A stretch of 64,000 nucleotides of DNA. It comes from Leptospiraceae bacterium. Lineage in GTDB: Bacteria; Spirochaetota; Leptospiria; Leptospirales; Leptospiraceae. The notes under the pieces were generated by a model, which did not search any database, was not told where the DNA came from, and saw nothing but the letters and a program-made list of their open reading frames with translations. The DNA lies in NCBI GenBank assembly GCA_016708435.1, contig JADJFV010000008.1:62001-126000 (forward strand). The letters are read 5' to 3'. Position numbers and translations under genes: made by a program. This document shows, piece by piece, positions 16,970-26,263 of this stretch; the first letter of the stretch is position 1; the number at the start of each line of letters is the position of its first letter.

Positions 16970-19416
16970 ATTGTCACTTCTTCTAATAAAGGAACTTCGG
17001 ATTTGAACAATTCTAATATATCTAACACAATAGTAGAATGTCCATCAATAATTGCTTGCCCAATAATTCCTGGTCCACTTAAATGATTCGTTTTGAGTAT
17101 GGTAATGGATTCCACTATATTTATAATATCGTGAATTAAAATTCCAGTTATTTTTCCGTTCACGTTTATGATAATGCAATAAGAATCCTTTTCAAAGTCT
17201 TCTTTTGGGATTTGATAAAAATCCTCCAATTGAACGATCGAAATAATATCATCTTTGTATTGCATTGTCTTCGTCGTAAATAGTGTTTCAATTTTAGAGA
17301 AACTGATTTTTTCGATACATATAACAGAGGAAGAAGAAATTGCAAATCTTTGACTAGACTTTTCAAAAAGAATGTATCCAGTTTCTTTTTTACTAATTCC
17401 CTTAGCCAATATTTCTTTTTCAATTCTATTCTCTATTGAGGCTAACTTGGAGAATTCGGCAATTCCAGATATATCTAAAATTAGAACGGTTTCCCCGTTT
17501 CCCATAATTGTAGCCCCTGAAAATATCTTTAGGTCTGCAAAGTGTTCGCCTAGAGGCTTAACAACAATCTCTTCTGTTCCTAGCATTTGATCAAATAAAA
17601 TTCCATAGTGAAATGATTCAGATTTAACGATAACAATATGTGCTGGGTCTGTTTCATTTTTCTCTTCTGGATAAAATAAATTTCCCAAGTGGATAAGAGG
17701 TATTAGCTTTTCTCTTAGTCTATACATCTTATGACCATTTACAACTGAATAAAGCAATGGTTCAAATTTAATTAATTCTAAAATATTCTTTTGGAACACC
17801 GCATACCTGATATTTGACACTGTAATTAATAAACAGGAAACAACTGTAACCGTTTGAGGAATAATGATTGAGATAGATGTTCCTTCTTTTAACTTGCTGC
17901 ATAAATGTAAATTTCCGCCTATCTTTCTAAGACTGGTGCGAACCGCGTCCATTCCAACTCCGCGCCCCGATGTTTCAGTAACCTCTGCCGCCGTAGAAAA
18001 ACCAGGTTGAAAAATCAAATCGTAGATTTCACTTTGGCTCATTCGTGAGAGTTCCTGTTCCGTCAGAAAACCTTTTGCTATGGCTGCTTTTTTTAGTTTT
18101 TCCGAATCAAGCCCCTTACCATCATCTTCGAGGGTAATATGAATATTCCCTGTTTGTAGAGATGCGGTTAATTTTATTTTGCCGATAGGATTTTTATCGG
18201 AAGCCTTTCGTTCTTCTGGAGATTCAATTCCATGGTCTATCGAATTCCTAACCATATGAATGATACATTCGGAAATAACGTCAATCACTGTCTTGTCTAA
18301 TTCTACTTCGCCCCCATCGAGTTGTAGTTCCACTTTTTTGCCCAATGCTTTGGAAGTATCTCTTACGATTCTTGCTATTCTTTGGTAGACTACATCCAAT
18401 TCCTGTAACCTTGTGTGAATGATTTTTTCATGCAACCTAGTAATGAATTGGCTCATTTGGGATAGACTTTCATTGCTCTCTGGATCATTTAAAAGAGATA
18501 CCCTTTGTAATAACTGATTTCGGGTAATGATTGTTTCCCCCACCAAGTTAATCAGGTCATCTAATAATTTAATATCCACTTTTATATATTGATCACCTTT
18601 ATTCGGTGTATTTAATACGAGGTCTTTGTCTTTATTCCGTGTCACGGTATTGGAACCCGTTTCTTTTTCTTGTATAGGTGCATGAATAACTTGTATTTTA
18701 GTGGGGATAATATTGAATTTCCCCAAAAACTCATTGACCGGAATATCAGTTAGCAATAAAATTATATATGGGAATGTGGCTAAATTGTCTTTTTCTACAG
18801 GTTCTATTTTTGTTTCATCAACTCCTTTTACTAAGATATTCTGAGATATATTTTCTATAATGGAAACTAATTCGGAAAGATTTTCTATTTTCTGTTGATT
18901 TAAATCTATACTCACAAGACTTAAATAGGAATTCTTTTCTTCTGCCAATTTTTTATAATCATTTGGACTATGTCCATCTGGAAGAGTAATATTATTCATT
19001 TCTTCTTTTTTTAATGCGATGTCTTTTTTTTCATAAGACTCAATTTGAATCATTGAATTAATGGAAGAAAGAACTTTTTCAATATGAAAGGAAGCTTGGT
19101 TCTGAATATCATCTAACATATTTTTAATGAAGTCTACACCCTCTAATAAAGTATCTATCATCTCTTTAGAGAGTTTAATTTCATTATTCCGCAGCATCCC
19201 TAAAAGATTTTCCATACTATGAGCTAACGCAGTGATGTTCGTAAGCTCAAGCATTCCAGAATTTCCCTTTATTGTATGTATATATCTGAATATAGCATTC
19301 ACATATTCAGAATTTTCTCCTTTTTCTAAATTCAGAATAGCGACTTCTGCTTTTTCGATAATGTCTTTCGCCTCTGACAAGAACGTATTTATTAATCTAT
19401 CTATATTTAGTTTCAT
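16966..19416 (-). CDS. cheA: CheA chemotaxis histidine kinase with two C-terminal CheW-like domains
   Basis: 816 residues. The P1 domain has phospho-acceptor H47 in YIHTIKGNSGML. A variable linker follows (to ~280), then P3 dimerisation helices (LDDLINLVGETIITRNQLLQ), a P4 ATPase with VRNSIDHGIE, DDGKGLD and a GRGVGMD box, and a P5 CheW-like domain near 540-680. The remaining ~130 residues look like a second CheW-like domain, which is unusual for a short CheA. It is adjacent to the STAS-like gene with no gap and overlaps cheW by 4 nt. Confidence 0.93.
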   Translation of the reverse strand: MKLNIDRLINTFLSEAKDIIEKAEVAILNLEKGENSEYVNAIFRYIHTIKGNSGMLELTNITALAHSMENLLGMLRNNEIKLSKEMIDTLLEGVDFIKNMLDDIQNQASFHIEKVLSSINSMIQIESYEKKDIALKKEEMNNITLPDGHSPNDYKKLAEEKNSYLSLVSIDLNQQKIENLSELVSIIENISQNILVKGVDETKIEPVEKDNLATFPYIILLLTDIPVNEFLGKFNIIPTKIQVIHAPIQEKETGSNTVTRNKDKDLVLNTPNKGDQYIKVDIKLLDDLINLVGETIITRNQLLQRVSLLNDPESNESLSQMSQFITRLHEKIIHTRLQELDVVYQRIARIVRDTSKALGKKVELQLDGGEVELDKTVIDVISECIIHMVRNSIDHGIESPEERKASDKNPIGKIKLTASLQTGNIHITLEDDGKGLDSEKLKKAAIAKGFLTEQELSRMSQSEIYDLIFQPGFSTAAEVTETSGRGVGMDAVRTSLRKIGGNLHLCSKLKEGTSISIIIPQTVTVVSCLLITVSNIRYAVFQKNILELIKFEPLLYSVVNGHKMYRLREKLIPLIHLGNLFYPEEKNETDPAHIVIVKSESFHYGILFDQMLGTEEIVVKPLGEHFADLKIFSGATIMGNGETVLILDISGIAEFSKLASIENRIEKEILAKGISKKETGYILFEKSSQRFAISSSSVICIEKISFSKIETLFTTKTMQYKDDIISIVQLEDFYQIPKEDFEKDSYCIIINVNGKITGILIHDIINIVESITILKTNHLSGPGIIGQAIIDGHSTIVLDILELFKSEVPLLEEVTI

Positions 19417-19728
19417 TTAACGCATCTCAAAAGAATGACCTAATCCACCAATCCCAATTTGTAAAATTCCATCTATCACAGCGGATTCTGCTTCCAAAAC
19501 TATATGCGAATTTTGTAAACTGGCACTCTTAAAAAAGCTAAGTAAAATATGTAATGCCTGTAAATGAATGTCCTTAATTTCATTCATTTTGAATTTAACC
19601 TCTTTACCTTCTATTTCCGATAATATATCTATTAAGCTTTGTCTCAAAGAGTTATAAGGCGATTGAAAATCTTTCTCTTCTAAATACAAAGTTACAATGT
19701 TTTTATCTGGCTTCTTAAAAATATTCAT
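19417..19728 (-). CDS. STAS-like domain protein in chemosensory operon
   Basis: 103 residues with the alternating strand-helix pattern of anti-anti-sigma/STAS or MlaB-like proteins (KFKMNEIKDIHLQALHILLSFFKSA, then HIVLEAES). The Ser/Thr normally phosphorylated after the Asp is not clearly present (DIHLQA), so it may act without phosphorylation. Its stop codon is directly followed by the cheA ATG. A structural or scaffolding role in the array is inferred from position only. Confidence 0.6.
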   Translation of the reverse strand: MNIFKKPDKNIVTLYLEEKDFQSPYNSLRQSLIDILSEIEGKEVKFKMNEIKDIHLQALHILLSFFKSASLQNSHIVLEAESAVIDGILQIGIGGLGHSFEMR

Positions 19729-19737
19729 TCTTTTTCC

Positions 19738-22116
19738 TTACACTTTAAAATAAGAAATCGTCTTTTTTAATTTGTCTGAATTGTTTTTCAAAATTTCTGA
19801 GGTTGCAGCCATTTCCTCAGCCGCACCTGCATTTGATTGAGTGACTACGCTCAATTGTCCCATTGCGGAATTGATTTGTTGCATACCGGTTCGCTGTTCC
19901 TCGGATGCAGCAGCTATTTCTTGTAAAAGATCAGAGGTTTTCTTTGTATCAGGAATAATTCCTTTAATCAATTGCTCTGCATGTTCGGCGACGATCAAAC
20001 TATTTTTAGCAAGCTCCTGAATATCTTTTGCGGCTACTTTGCTTCCCTCTGCTAATTTTCGGACTTCCGTTGCGACGACAGAAAAACCAAGTCCATGTTC
20101 TCCGGCGCGTGCAGCTTCAATAGATGCGTTAACCGCCAACAGATTTGTTTGGGACGCGATTTCCTCTATTACTTTAATCTTCTCCGCAATTGATTTCATT
20201 GCGCTTAACGTATCACTCATTGTCTTACCACCCTCAGCTGCCTTGGCGGAAGATTGGATTGCAATCGTTTCTGTCAACTTCGCATTCTGAGAATTTTGGA
20301 CAATCGTAGCAGTTAATTCCTCTATGGCGGCAGAGGATTCTTCTACACTCGCTGCTTGTTCACTTGCACCGGAACTAAAACTATTTGCTGCATCGGTAAT
20401 CTGAAGAGAGCTACTATTTACTTCCTCCGCTGCTCTCACAAGCTCTGTTACAATATTATAAATAGACTGAATCGTAGCGTTCAGTGATTTCTTCAATATG
20501 AGTAATTCCCCTTTATAGTCGCCATTTATATTAGTAGTTAAATTTCCCTTGGATACCTCGGTCATAACTTCAATTACTTCCTGAATTGGAATTACAATCG
20601 TATCGAGCATACGATTTATACCATTCACAATATTGCTGTAGTATGCATGTTCAAACTTTGACGGATTTCCTCTTAGAGAAAGATTTCCAATCAGAGTAGC
20701 TTCTATGATAAGATGGATTTCTTTACTTAAAGTTTCCATGTTTTTCTTAACTAGATCCAGATTCTCGTTAATAAATATTTTCTTACCTGGAAGCTTGGTC
20801 ATTTCTATTGTAAAGTTTCCTTTTCCATACTCTCCAATGACTTCTACTATTTTTTTCTTTTCTTCCACCTCGGAGCCTATCAGTTCATTTACACTTTGCG
20901 CCATCTTTCTATAAGCCCCATCAAATTTACTTATATCAATTCTGGAATTTATTTCACCTCTGAGATGCTCTGATACGAGTAAATTCATTTCCTCAATAAA
21001 CCCATTTAGATTATCTATGCAAAGATTAAGATTATTTTTGATAGTGTTAAAATCACCATTGTATGTATCAGAAATTTTTGTGGGCAACTGTCCACGAGAG
21101 ATTTTATCAACATAGTCAGCTGCAACGTTTAAAGGATTTATAACTGAATCTAAAGTTTGATTGAATCCTTCTACGATTTTCTTAAAATCTCCCTCATGTC
21201 TAGATGCATCTGCTCTTACAGCAAGTTTTCCCGCCACTGCTGATTGAATTAGAGAACTTGTGTCCTCAGACATGAGTTGTAATGCCATTTTTAAATCATT
21301 GGCAGATAATGATAAATAGCCGATCTCATCCTCGCTATCAGTTTGGAATTTGACATTGAAAATTCCATTAGCCAAATTTTTAAAATTCTCAGTTAAATTT
21401 TTCAATGGAATCGTAATGGATCTAATTGCCAATAACGCGATATACATGCTGATGCTTGCAAGTAATAAATACACAACCCATAATGCAATAGACACAGCAG
21501 TAGCCGCAAAAATTGCTAATTCGCCCACTGCATCAGAGAATTGCAATGGTAGATATTCTAGTCTATTTTCAATTTCTTTTAGTTCTAAAAGTAAAATTGT
21601 CTTTTCATACTTACTTTTACTGTTGATAATACTTTCTACTTTGGATTCATATTCCCCTGTGATCTTATCCGTATCAGCCGCTATTTGAATCAACTTTTTT
21701 ACAATTGGATGCCATAGTAACAAATTTGTCCGAGTAAGTATTATATCTGATTCATTTCTGTCTATTTCGAGAAGAACGTCATCGAAAATGGAGACAGCAT
21801 CTTCATATCGTTTGGTTTTTAGAAGTTCTGGGAGCATTCCGAAAATATGTGAGTAGGAATGAGCTTTTGAAATATATTTTTTGTAATCATTAAAGTAAGA
21901 TGGATCATTTAATAAAAAGTATTTGTATAGATTTACTTTCGCATCACTCAAAGATACAGAATGAGATCTTTCCAGTCTCGAAAAGGAAGTAACCATATTA
22001 AGAGTGGAACTGGCATAATTTGCAATCATGACCATGAATAATGTTATAACTGACATCATGACAACGATAGAATAAATTTTATTCCGAATTGATTTATTAA
22101 AATACTTTTTTATCAT
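19738..22116 (-). CDS. Poly-HAMP methyl-accepting chemotaxis protein A
   Basis: 792 residues. TM1 is near 14-32, a periplasmic helical sensor region runs to ~198, and TM2 is near 199-225. A HAMP domain and several further HAMP-like units follow (repeats of the form GDF..IV.G.N..LD.VI.PL). The signalling domain ends with a tip KVIEEIASQTNLLAVNASIEAARAGEHGLGFSVVA. No CheR-binding pentapeptide is seen at the C-terminus. The signalling half is near-identical to that of the next MCP upstream, while the sensor halves differ. It precedes the STAS gene by 9 nt. Confidence 0.9.
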   Translation of the reverse strand: MIKKYFNKSIRNKIYSIVVMMSVITLFMVMIANYASSTLNMVTSFSRLERSHSVSLSDAKVNLYKYFLLNDPSYFNDYKKYISKAHSYSHIFGMLPELLKTKRYEDAVSIFDDVLLEIDRNESDIILTRTNLLLWHPIVKKLIQIAADTDKITGEYESKVESIINSKSKYEKTILLLELKEIENRLEYLPLQFSDAVGELAIFAATAVSIALWVVYLLLASISMYIALLAIRSITIPLKNLTENFKNLANGIFNVKFQTDSEDEIGYLSLSANDLKMALQLMSEDTSSLIQSAVAGKLAVRADASRHEGDFKKIVEGFNQTLDSVINPLNVAADYVDKISRGQLPTKISDTYNGDFNTIKNNLNLCIDNLNGFIEEMNLLVSEHLRGEINSRIDISKFDGAYRKMAQSVNELIGSEVEEKKKIVEVIGEYGKGNFTIEMTKLPGKKIFINENLDLVKKNMETLSKEIHLIIEATLIGNLSLRGNPSKFEHAYYSNIVNGINRMLDTIVIPIQEVIEVMTEVSKGNLTTNINGDYKGELLILKKSLNATIQSIYNIVTELVRAAEEVNSSSLQITDAANSFSSGASEQAASVEESSAAIEELTATIVQNSQNAKLTETIAIQSSAKAAEGGKTMSDTLSAMKSIAEKIKVIEEIASQTNLLAVNASIEAARAGEHGLGFSVVATEVRKLAEGSKVAAKDIQELAKNSLIVAEHAEQLIKGIIPDTKKTSDLLQEIAAASEEQRTGMQQINSAMGQLSVVTQSNAGAAEEMAATSEILKNNSDKLKKTISYFKV

Positions 22117-22123
22117 AAGAGTG

Positions 22124-24187
22124 TTATCCTTGTAGTTTAAAATAAGAAATAGTTTTTTTCAATTTGTCTGAATTGTTTTTCAAAATTTCTGAGGTTGCAG
22201 CCATCTCCTCTGCCGCACCCGCATTTGATTGAGTAACTACACTCAATTGTCCCATTGCGGAATTGATTTGTTGCATACCGGTTCGCTGTTCCTCGGATGC
22301 AGCAGCTATTTCTTGTAAAAGATCAGAGGTTTTCTTTGTATCAGGGACAATTCCTTTAATCAATTGCTCTGCATTCTCTGCGACAATCAGACTATTTTTA
22401 GCAAGCTCCTGAATATCTTTTGCGGCTACTTTGCTTCCCTCTGCTAATTTTCGAACTTCAGAGGCAACGACAGAAAAACCAAGTCCATGCTCGCCTGCAC
22501 GCGCAGCTTCAATAGATGCGTTAACCGCCAACAGATTTGTTTGGGACGCGATTTCCTCTATTACTTTAATCTTTTCCGCAATGGATTTCATTGCGCTTAA
22601 CGTATCGCCCATTGTCTTTCCGCCTTCTACTGCTTTGAAGGAAGTCTGCATGGCAATACTTTCTGTAAGTTTTGCATTTTCTGTATTTTGAATAATTGTC
22701 GCAGTCAATTCTTCGACGGCTGCTGAGGTCTGTTCTGCACTAGCTGCCTGCTCACTAGCGCCAGAGCTGAGACTATTTGCAGCGTCAGTAATTTGCAGAG
22801 AACTGCTGTTTACCTCTTCGGAAGCGTTTGCAAGATCAACTAAGATACTAGTAATCGCTTGAATGGTAAGGTTTAGACAATTCTTTAAAACAAGTAATTC
22901 ACCTTTATAGTTTCCCTTGACATTAACTGTTAAATTGCCTTTGGAAACTTCCGTCATTACATCAATCACTTCTTGTATCGGAGTGACTATCGTATCTAGT
23001 ATATCATTTACACCTTTTACAATTTTACTAAAATCTCCTTTATGGTTTAATGCATCTACTCTAGTTGATAATTTTCCTTCTGTTGCAGCCTGACACAACA
23101 CATTCATATCAGTAATGACAAATTTTAAGTTCGAACGAACTGTTTCAATGGTCTCATTTATAAATTCTCTTTTGCCTGGGAATTTTTCTAACTTCACATC
23201 AAAGTTTCCTTGCCCAAATTCAGAAACACTCGACAGAACTTTTTCCATGACTACTATATGTCCAGATACCATAGCATTCACGCCATCCGCCATCTTCCGA
23301 TAATCACCGGCAAATTTTTCTTCATCCATTCTTATATCAGTTTCACCAGCATCATGTCTGTTTGACATATTGTTCATATCCGAGATAAGTCGTTTCATAT
23401 TACTAGTCATTCTTACGAAAGCATTGGCAACTTCTCCAATTTCATCCTTAGAAGTTGTCTCTATTCTTACATCCATGTTTCCTTGGGCTATATTATTTGA
23501 AGAATCTGTAAGCTGATTTAATTTGGAAGTTAAGTATTTAATCAGGGAATAACTATACAGTAGAATCAAAGTAAGAATCAAAAGTGATACAGATATTAAT
23601 ATTAATCTTGTTTTAGAATAATCTGCTTCTGACTTTTCATAGATAAGACGGCTTCCTTTATCCTGTAAGTCTATCAGAGTATTAATTTGCTTATCTAGTT
23701 CGTTATGCGCTTTACGTATTTCATTAATCAGTAAAACGTCCGCTTGTAAATATTGGTTACTCTTAATTAATCCATTGAACTTGGTAAACTCTGGAAGTAG
23801 GGATTCTTTATATAAATGATGAATTTGTTTTATTGTAGCTTCTTCATTTTCAGAATTACTTTCATTGATAGCGATTTTAGAAAAAGTTTCTTGAATATGG
23901 TTCAGGTTCTTTTCTATTTTTTCTAAATGACTGCTTACAGAGTGATCGTGAAGTCTAGAGAGGGGTAAGCTCGGATCGTGTTGCACTGACATGGATATTT
24001 GAAACAATGTCTCAAGAAGATACTTGTTTATTTCAGAAATATGAATTACCGGTGATAGCTTTTTGAAATAAAAATCCTGAAGTTTTTGATTTCCTGCTTG
24101 GATGCCAAATAATCCAAAGAATAGTATTACGGTAACAGTGACTGTTTGGATTACGAAAAGCAGATAGAGTTTATTTTTTATCGTCAT
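22124..24187 (-). CDS. Poly-HAMP methyl-accepting chemotaxis protein B
   Basis: 687 residues, probably the first cistron of the chemosensory operon. TM1 is near 8-28, a helical periplasmic sensor follows, and TM2 is near 192-214. Then come HAMP, two further HAMP-like modules (RHDAGETDIRMDEEKFAGDY, NHKGDFSKIVKGVNDILD), and a signalling domain almost identical to that of the downstream MCP. Seven nt separate the two genes. The shared C-terminal ~200 residues with unlike sensors suggest tandem duplication with later homogenisation. Confidence 0.9.
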   Translation of the reverse strand: MTIKNKLYLLFVIQTVTVTVILFFGLFGIQAGNQKLQDFYFKKLSPVIHISEINKYLLETLFQISMSVQHDPSLPLSRLHDHSVSSHLEKIEKNLNHIQETFSKIAINESNSENEEATIKQIHHLYKESLLPEFTKFNGLIKSNQYLQADVLLINEIRKAHNELDKQINTLIDLQDKGSRLIYEKSEADYSKTRLILISVSLLILTLILLYSYSLIKYLTSKLNQLTDSSNNIAQGNMDVRIETTSKDEIGEVANAFVRMTSNMKRLISDMNNMSNRHDAGETDIRMDEEKFAGDYRKMADGVNAMVSGHIVVMEKVLSSVSEFGQGNFDVKLEKFPGKREFINETIETVRSNLKFVITDMNVLCQAATEGKLSTRVDALNHKGDFSKIVKGVNDILDTIVTPIQEVIDVMTEVSKGNLTVNVKGNYKGELLVLKNCLNLTIQAITSILVDLANASEEVNSSSLQITDAANSLSSGASEQAASAEQTSAAVEELTATIIQNTENAKLTESIAMQTSFKAVEGGKTMGDTLSAMKSIAEKIKVIEEIASQTNLLAVNASIEAARAGEHGLGFSVVASEVRKLAEGSKVAAKDIQELAKNSLIVAENAEQLIKGIVPDTKKTSDLLQEIAAASEEQRTGMQQINSAMGQLSVVTQSNAGAAEEMAATSEILKNNSDKLKKTISYFKLQG

Positions 24188-24419
24188 AGCCTTCTCCTGA
24201 GACTGTGTAAAACCAGAACCAAGTAAGTGAATTCCAAGTTAAACGCTCTTTCGCATGAAAAATCGGATTATTTCTTTTTAGGCATTTGTCTTTTTCAATT
24301 TCTATGAACTAGATTCTAATTCAACTTCATTAAAAAAATGTAACTTAAAAATGCAAGCCATTTATGCCTAGATTTTCTAATAGAGTAGCCTCATTAATGC
24401 TTGTATACAAATTTATATG
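24188..24419. other. Upstream region of the chemosensory operon
   Basis: About 230 nt between MCP B and the truncated acyltransferase. It should hold the operon promoter on the minus strand. I cannot place a confident -35/-10 pair, and I see no repeat or RNA. Confidence 0.35.
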
Positions 24420-25199
24420 TTATGATTCAGATAAATGTAGAAAGATGCCCAGAGTTGGATTCATTCCATCCGTAAGACCGAATGGGATTAATACATCTTT
24501 TGCGCTCAAATCCTGAATAAAGGAATCGAGAAGAGTCTCCAAGCGATTCCAATCTTCTTCTATATAGGAATACTGAATTCCTAAAGGCAAAATATAGACA
24601 TCTTCCTTTCTATCTTGTTTCTCTAAGTCGTCTAAACACCAGAGTCCCATTTGTCCAATGCCTGGCTCGAGCGGACCAATGATTTCATTGTGACCGTTCG
24701 TTGCTCCTTCTGGCGCTATGGCTAATGGGAATCTGCCGTTAGCAAATAGATTTCGAATTGAATTTAATCCTTTCCAGTCTACCTTGCCTCGGTGAATGGG
24801 TGTTCCTCCAAGTCTAGAATACAGTTTGCTTGTGAACTCTCCTGCCCAGAGAGGTATTCCTCTATCCCAAACAAAATGAAAATGCGTTATGTCATCTATC
24901 TTGGTATTATTCTTTTTAAAAAAATCAGGAAGCAATTTAGAGAAAATATGAATCAGGCAAAGGGGGTCATCTGCATTCGGGTGGCGGAAAGCTATCATTA
25001 GCCTCACTTTATTATTTGCAAATTTATGATATAAATCAGCCAATATTTCAATATTAGAAAATTCTATTTTCCGAATCGGCGTTGTAAATTTTATTTTAAA
25101 AGGATGAATATACTTAGCAAAGTAATATGCCTTTAAATCAAATGCAGGCTCAATAAAATGAAGGGGTGGTTGGATTGAATTAATTTTAGTCATAGTCAT
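24420..25199 (-). pseudogene. Truncated second copy of the PlsC-like acyltransferase (N-terminal half)
   Basis: 259 residues. The first ~240 match the acyltransferase at 13505-14878 almost exactly, including HX4D and APEG motifs. The frame then diverges into an unrelated tail (PTLGIFLHLSES) and stops, so some 200 C-terminal residues are lost. It may still fold as the catalytic domain but is best treated as a gene remnant. Two start candidates (ATGACTATGACT) exist; the second Met matches the full-length copy. The 655-nt identical block lies inside it. Confidence 0.78.
24488..25142. repeat. 655-nt exact direct repeat, right copy
   Basis: This is the partner of 14173-14827. Both copies are in the same orientation, so homologous recombination between them would delete the intervening 9.7 kb, including all chemosensory genes, and leave one full-length acyltransferase gene. 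Confidence 0.88.
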
Positions 25200-25487
25200 A
25201 ATCAGTATTCTAAGAATTTCTAGACTAGAGAATATATAGGAGCTTAATCAATGTTTTTTTGAGGAAATTTTCATTTTACTTCAATAGAACAGTATGGTGT
25301 AAATAATATCCATTAGCCAAACAAGTTTCAATAATTGATTAGCCTAAGAAAAAAACCTTGATTTTCCAATATTTAAAGCAAAGGTAGGATTATACATAAC
25401 TTTGAAAGAGAATTAGATGTTTTATATAGACCTAAAGACAACCCATTCTGCTTTATTTAATTTTCATGAAGTATACTGGAAAATTAA
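25200..25487. other. Divergent intergenic region, nothing recognised
   Basis: About 290 nt of AT-rich sequence between the acyltransferase remnant and the receiver-PAS gene. No ORF, hairpin or clear promoter was found. Confidence 0.35.
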
Positions 25488-26258
25488 ATGAGACCATTCA
25501 ATAACAAAGCATTACTTTTAGTGGAAGACGATCCAATAATTCAAGCTCTTCAAGTAAATTCTCTACAAAAGTATGGGTATCAAATCATAGTGGCAAGTTC
25601 TGGACAAGAAGCCATTGATACAATTGAAAAATCGAGCCATATTGATCTTATCCTCATGGACATCGATCTTGGTGAAGGCTACCTCGATGGAACAGAAACA
25701 GCACAAATAATCTTATTTAATCATGATATACCAATTGTATTCTTATCTAGTCACACCGAGCCAGAGATTGTTGAAAAGACTGAAAAAATAACTTCTTATG
25801 GTTATGTTGTAAAAAGTTCCCATATAACTGTCTTAGATGCTTCTATTAAAATGGCATTCAAACTTTTTGACGCTCATCAAAAACTTTCAGAGAGTGAAGA
25901 AAAATTTAAACAAGTATATGACAATACTTTGGATAATATTTTTATCCTAGAAATAACAGAGGAAAAGCGATATAAGCTTATTGATATAAATTATGAAGAA
26001 GAAACGTTAGTCGGTAAGCTTGAGACTATACAAAATAAATTGCTAGAAGATTTTTTGCCTACTGATTTATTTACGAAAGTCAAATCTAATTACGATCGCT
26101 GCCTTAAGGAAGGAAAGGCAATTTCTTATCAGGAATCTGTTTATGGACAGGATTTTTATACCCAACTCATTCCAGTTAAAAATAAGAAAGGAGATATATA
26201 TCGAATCATAGGAATTGCTAGAAATATTTCTGAGCTGAGTAAAGTTACAAAGAATTGA
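25488..26258 (+). CDS. Receiver-PAS protein (orphan signalling protein)
   Basis: 256 residues. A receiver domain at ~7-125 has VEDD and LILMDIDLGEGYLDG with a candidate phospho-Asp, SSH where CheY has Thr/Ser, and YVVKSS with the conserved Lys. It is followed by a PAS-like domain (EEKFKQVYDNTLDNIFILEI ... YRIIGIARNISE). The chain ends where a histidine kinase would normally begin, so it is either a stand-alone sensor-regulator or a truncated hybrid kinase. It is convergent with the MCP at 26264. Confidence 0.78.
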   Translation: MRPFNNKALLLVEDDPIIQALQVNSLQKYGYQIIVASSGQEAIDTIEKSSHIDLILMDIDLGEGYLDGTETAQIILFNHDIPIVFLSSHTEPEIVEKTEKITSYGYVVKSSHITVLDASIKMAFKLFDAHQKLSESEEKFKQVYDNTLDNIFILEITEEKRYKLIDINYEEETLVGKLETIQNKLLEDFLPTDLFTKVKSNYDRCLKEGKAISYQESVYGQDFYTQLIPVKNKKGDIYRIIGIARNISELSKVTKN

Positions 26259-26263
26259 TAAAA

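Noticed and set aside
14173..25142. Composite transposon
   Set aside because: The direct repeats are acyltransferase coding sequence, with no transposase, terminal inverted repeats or target duplications seen.
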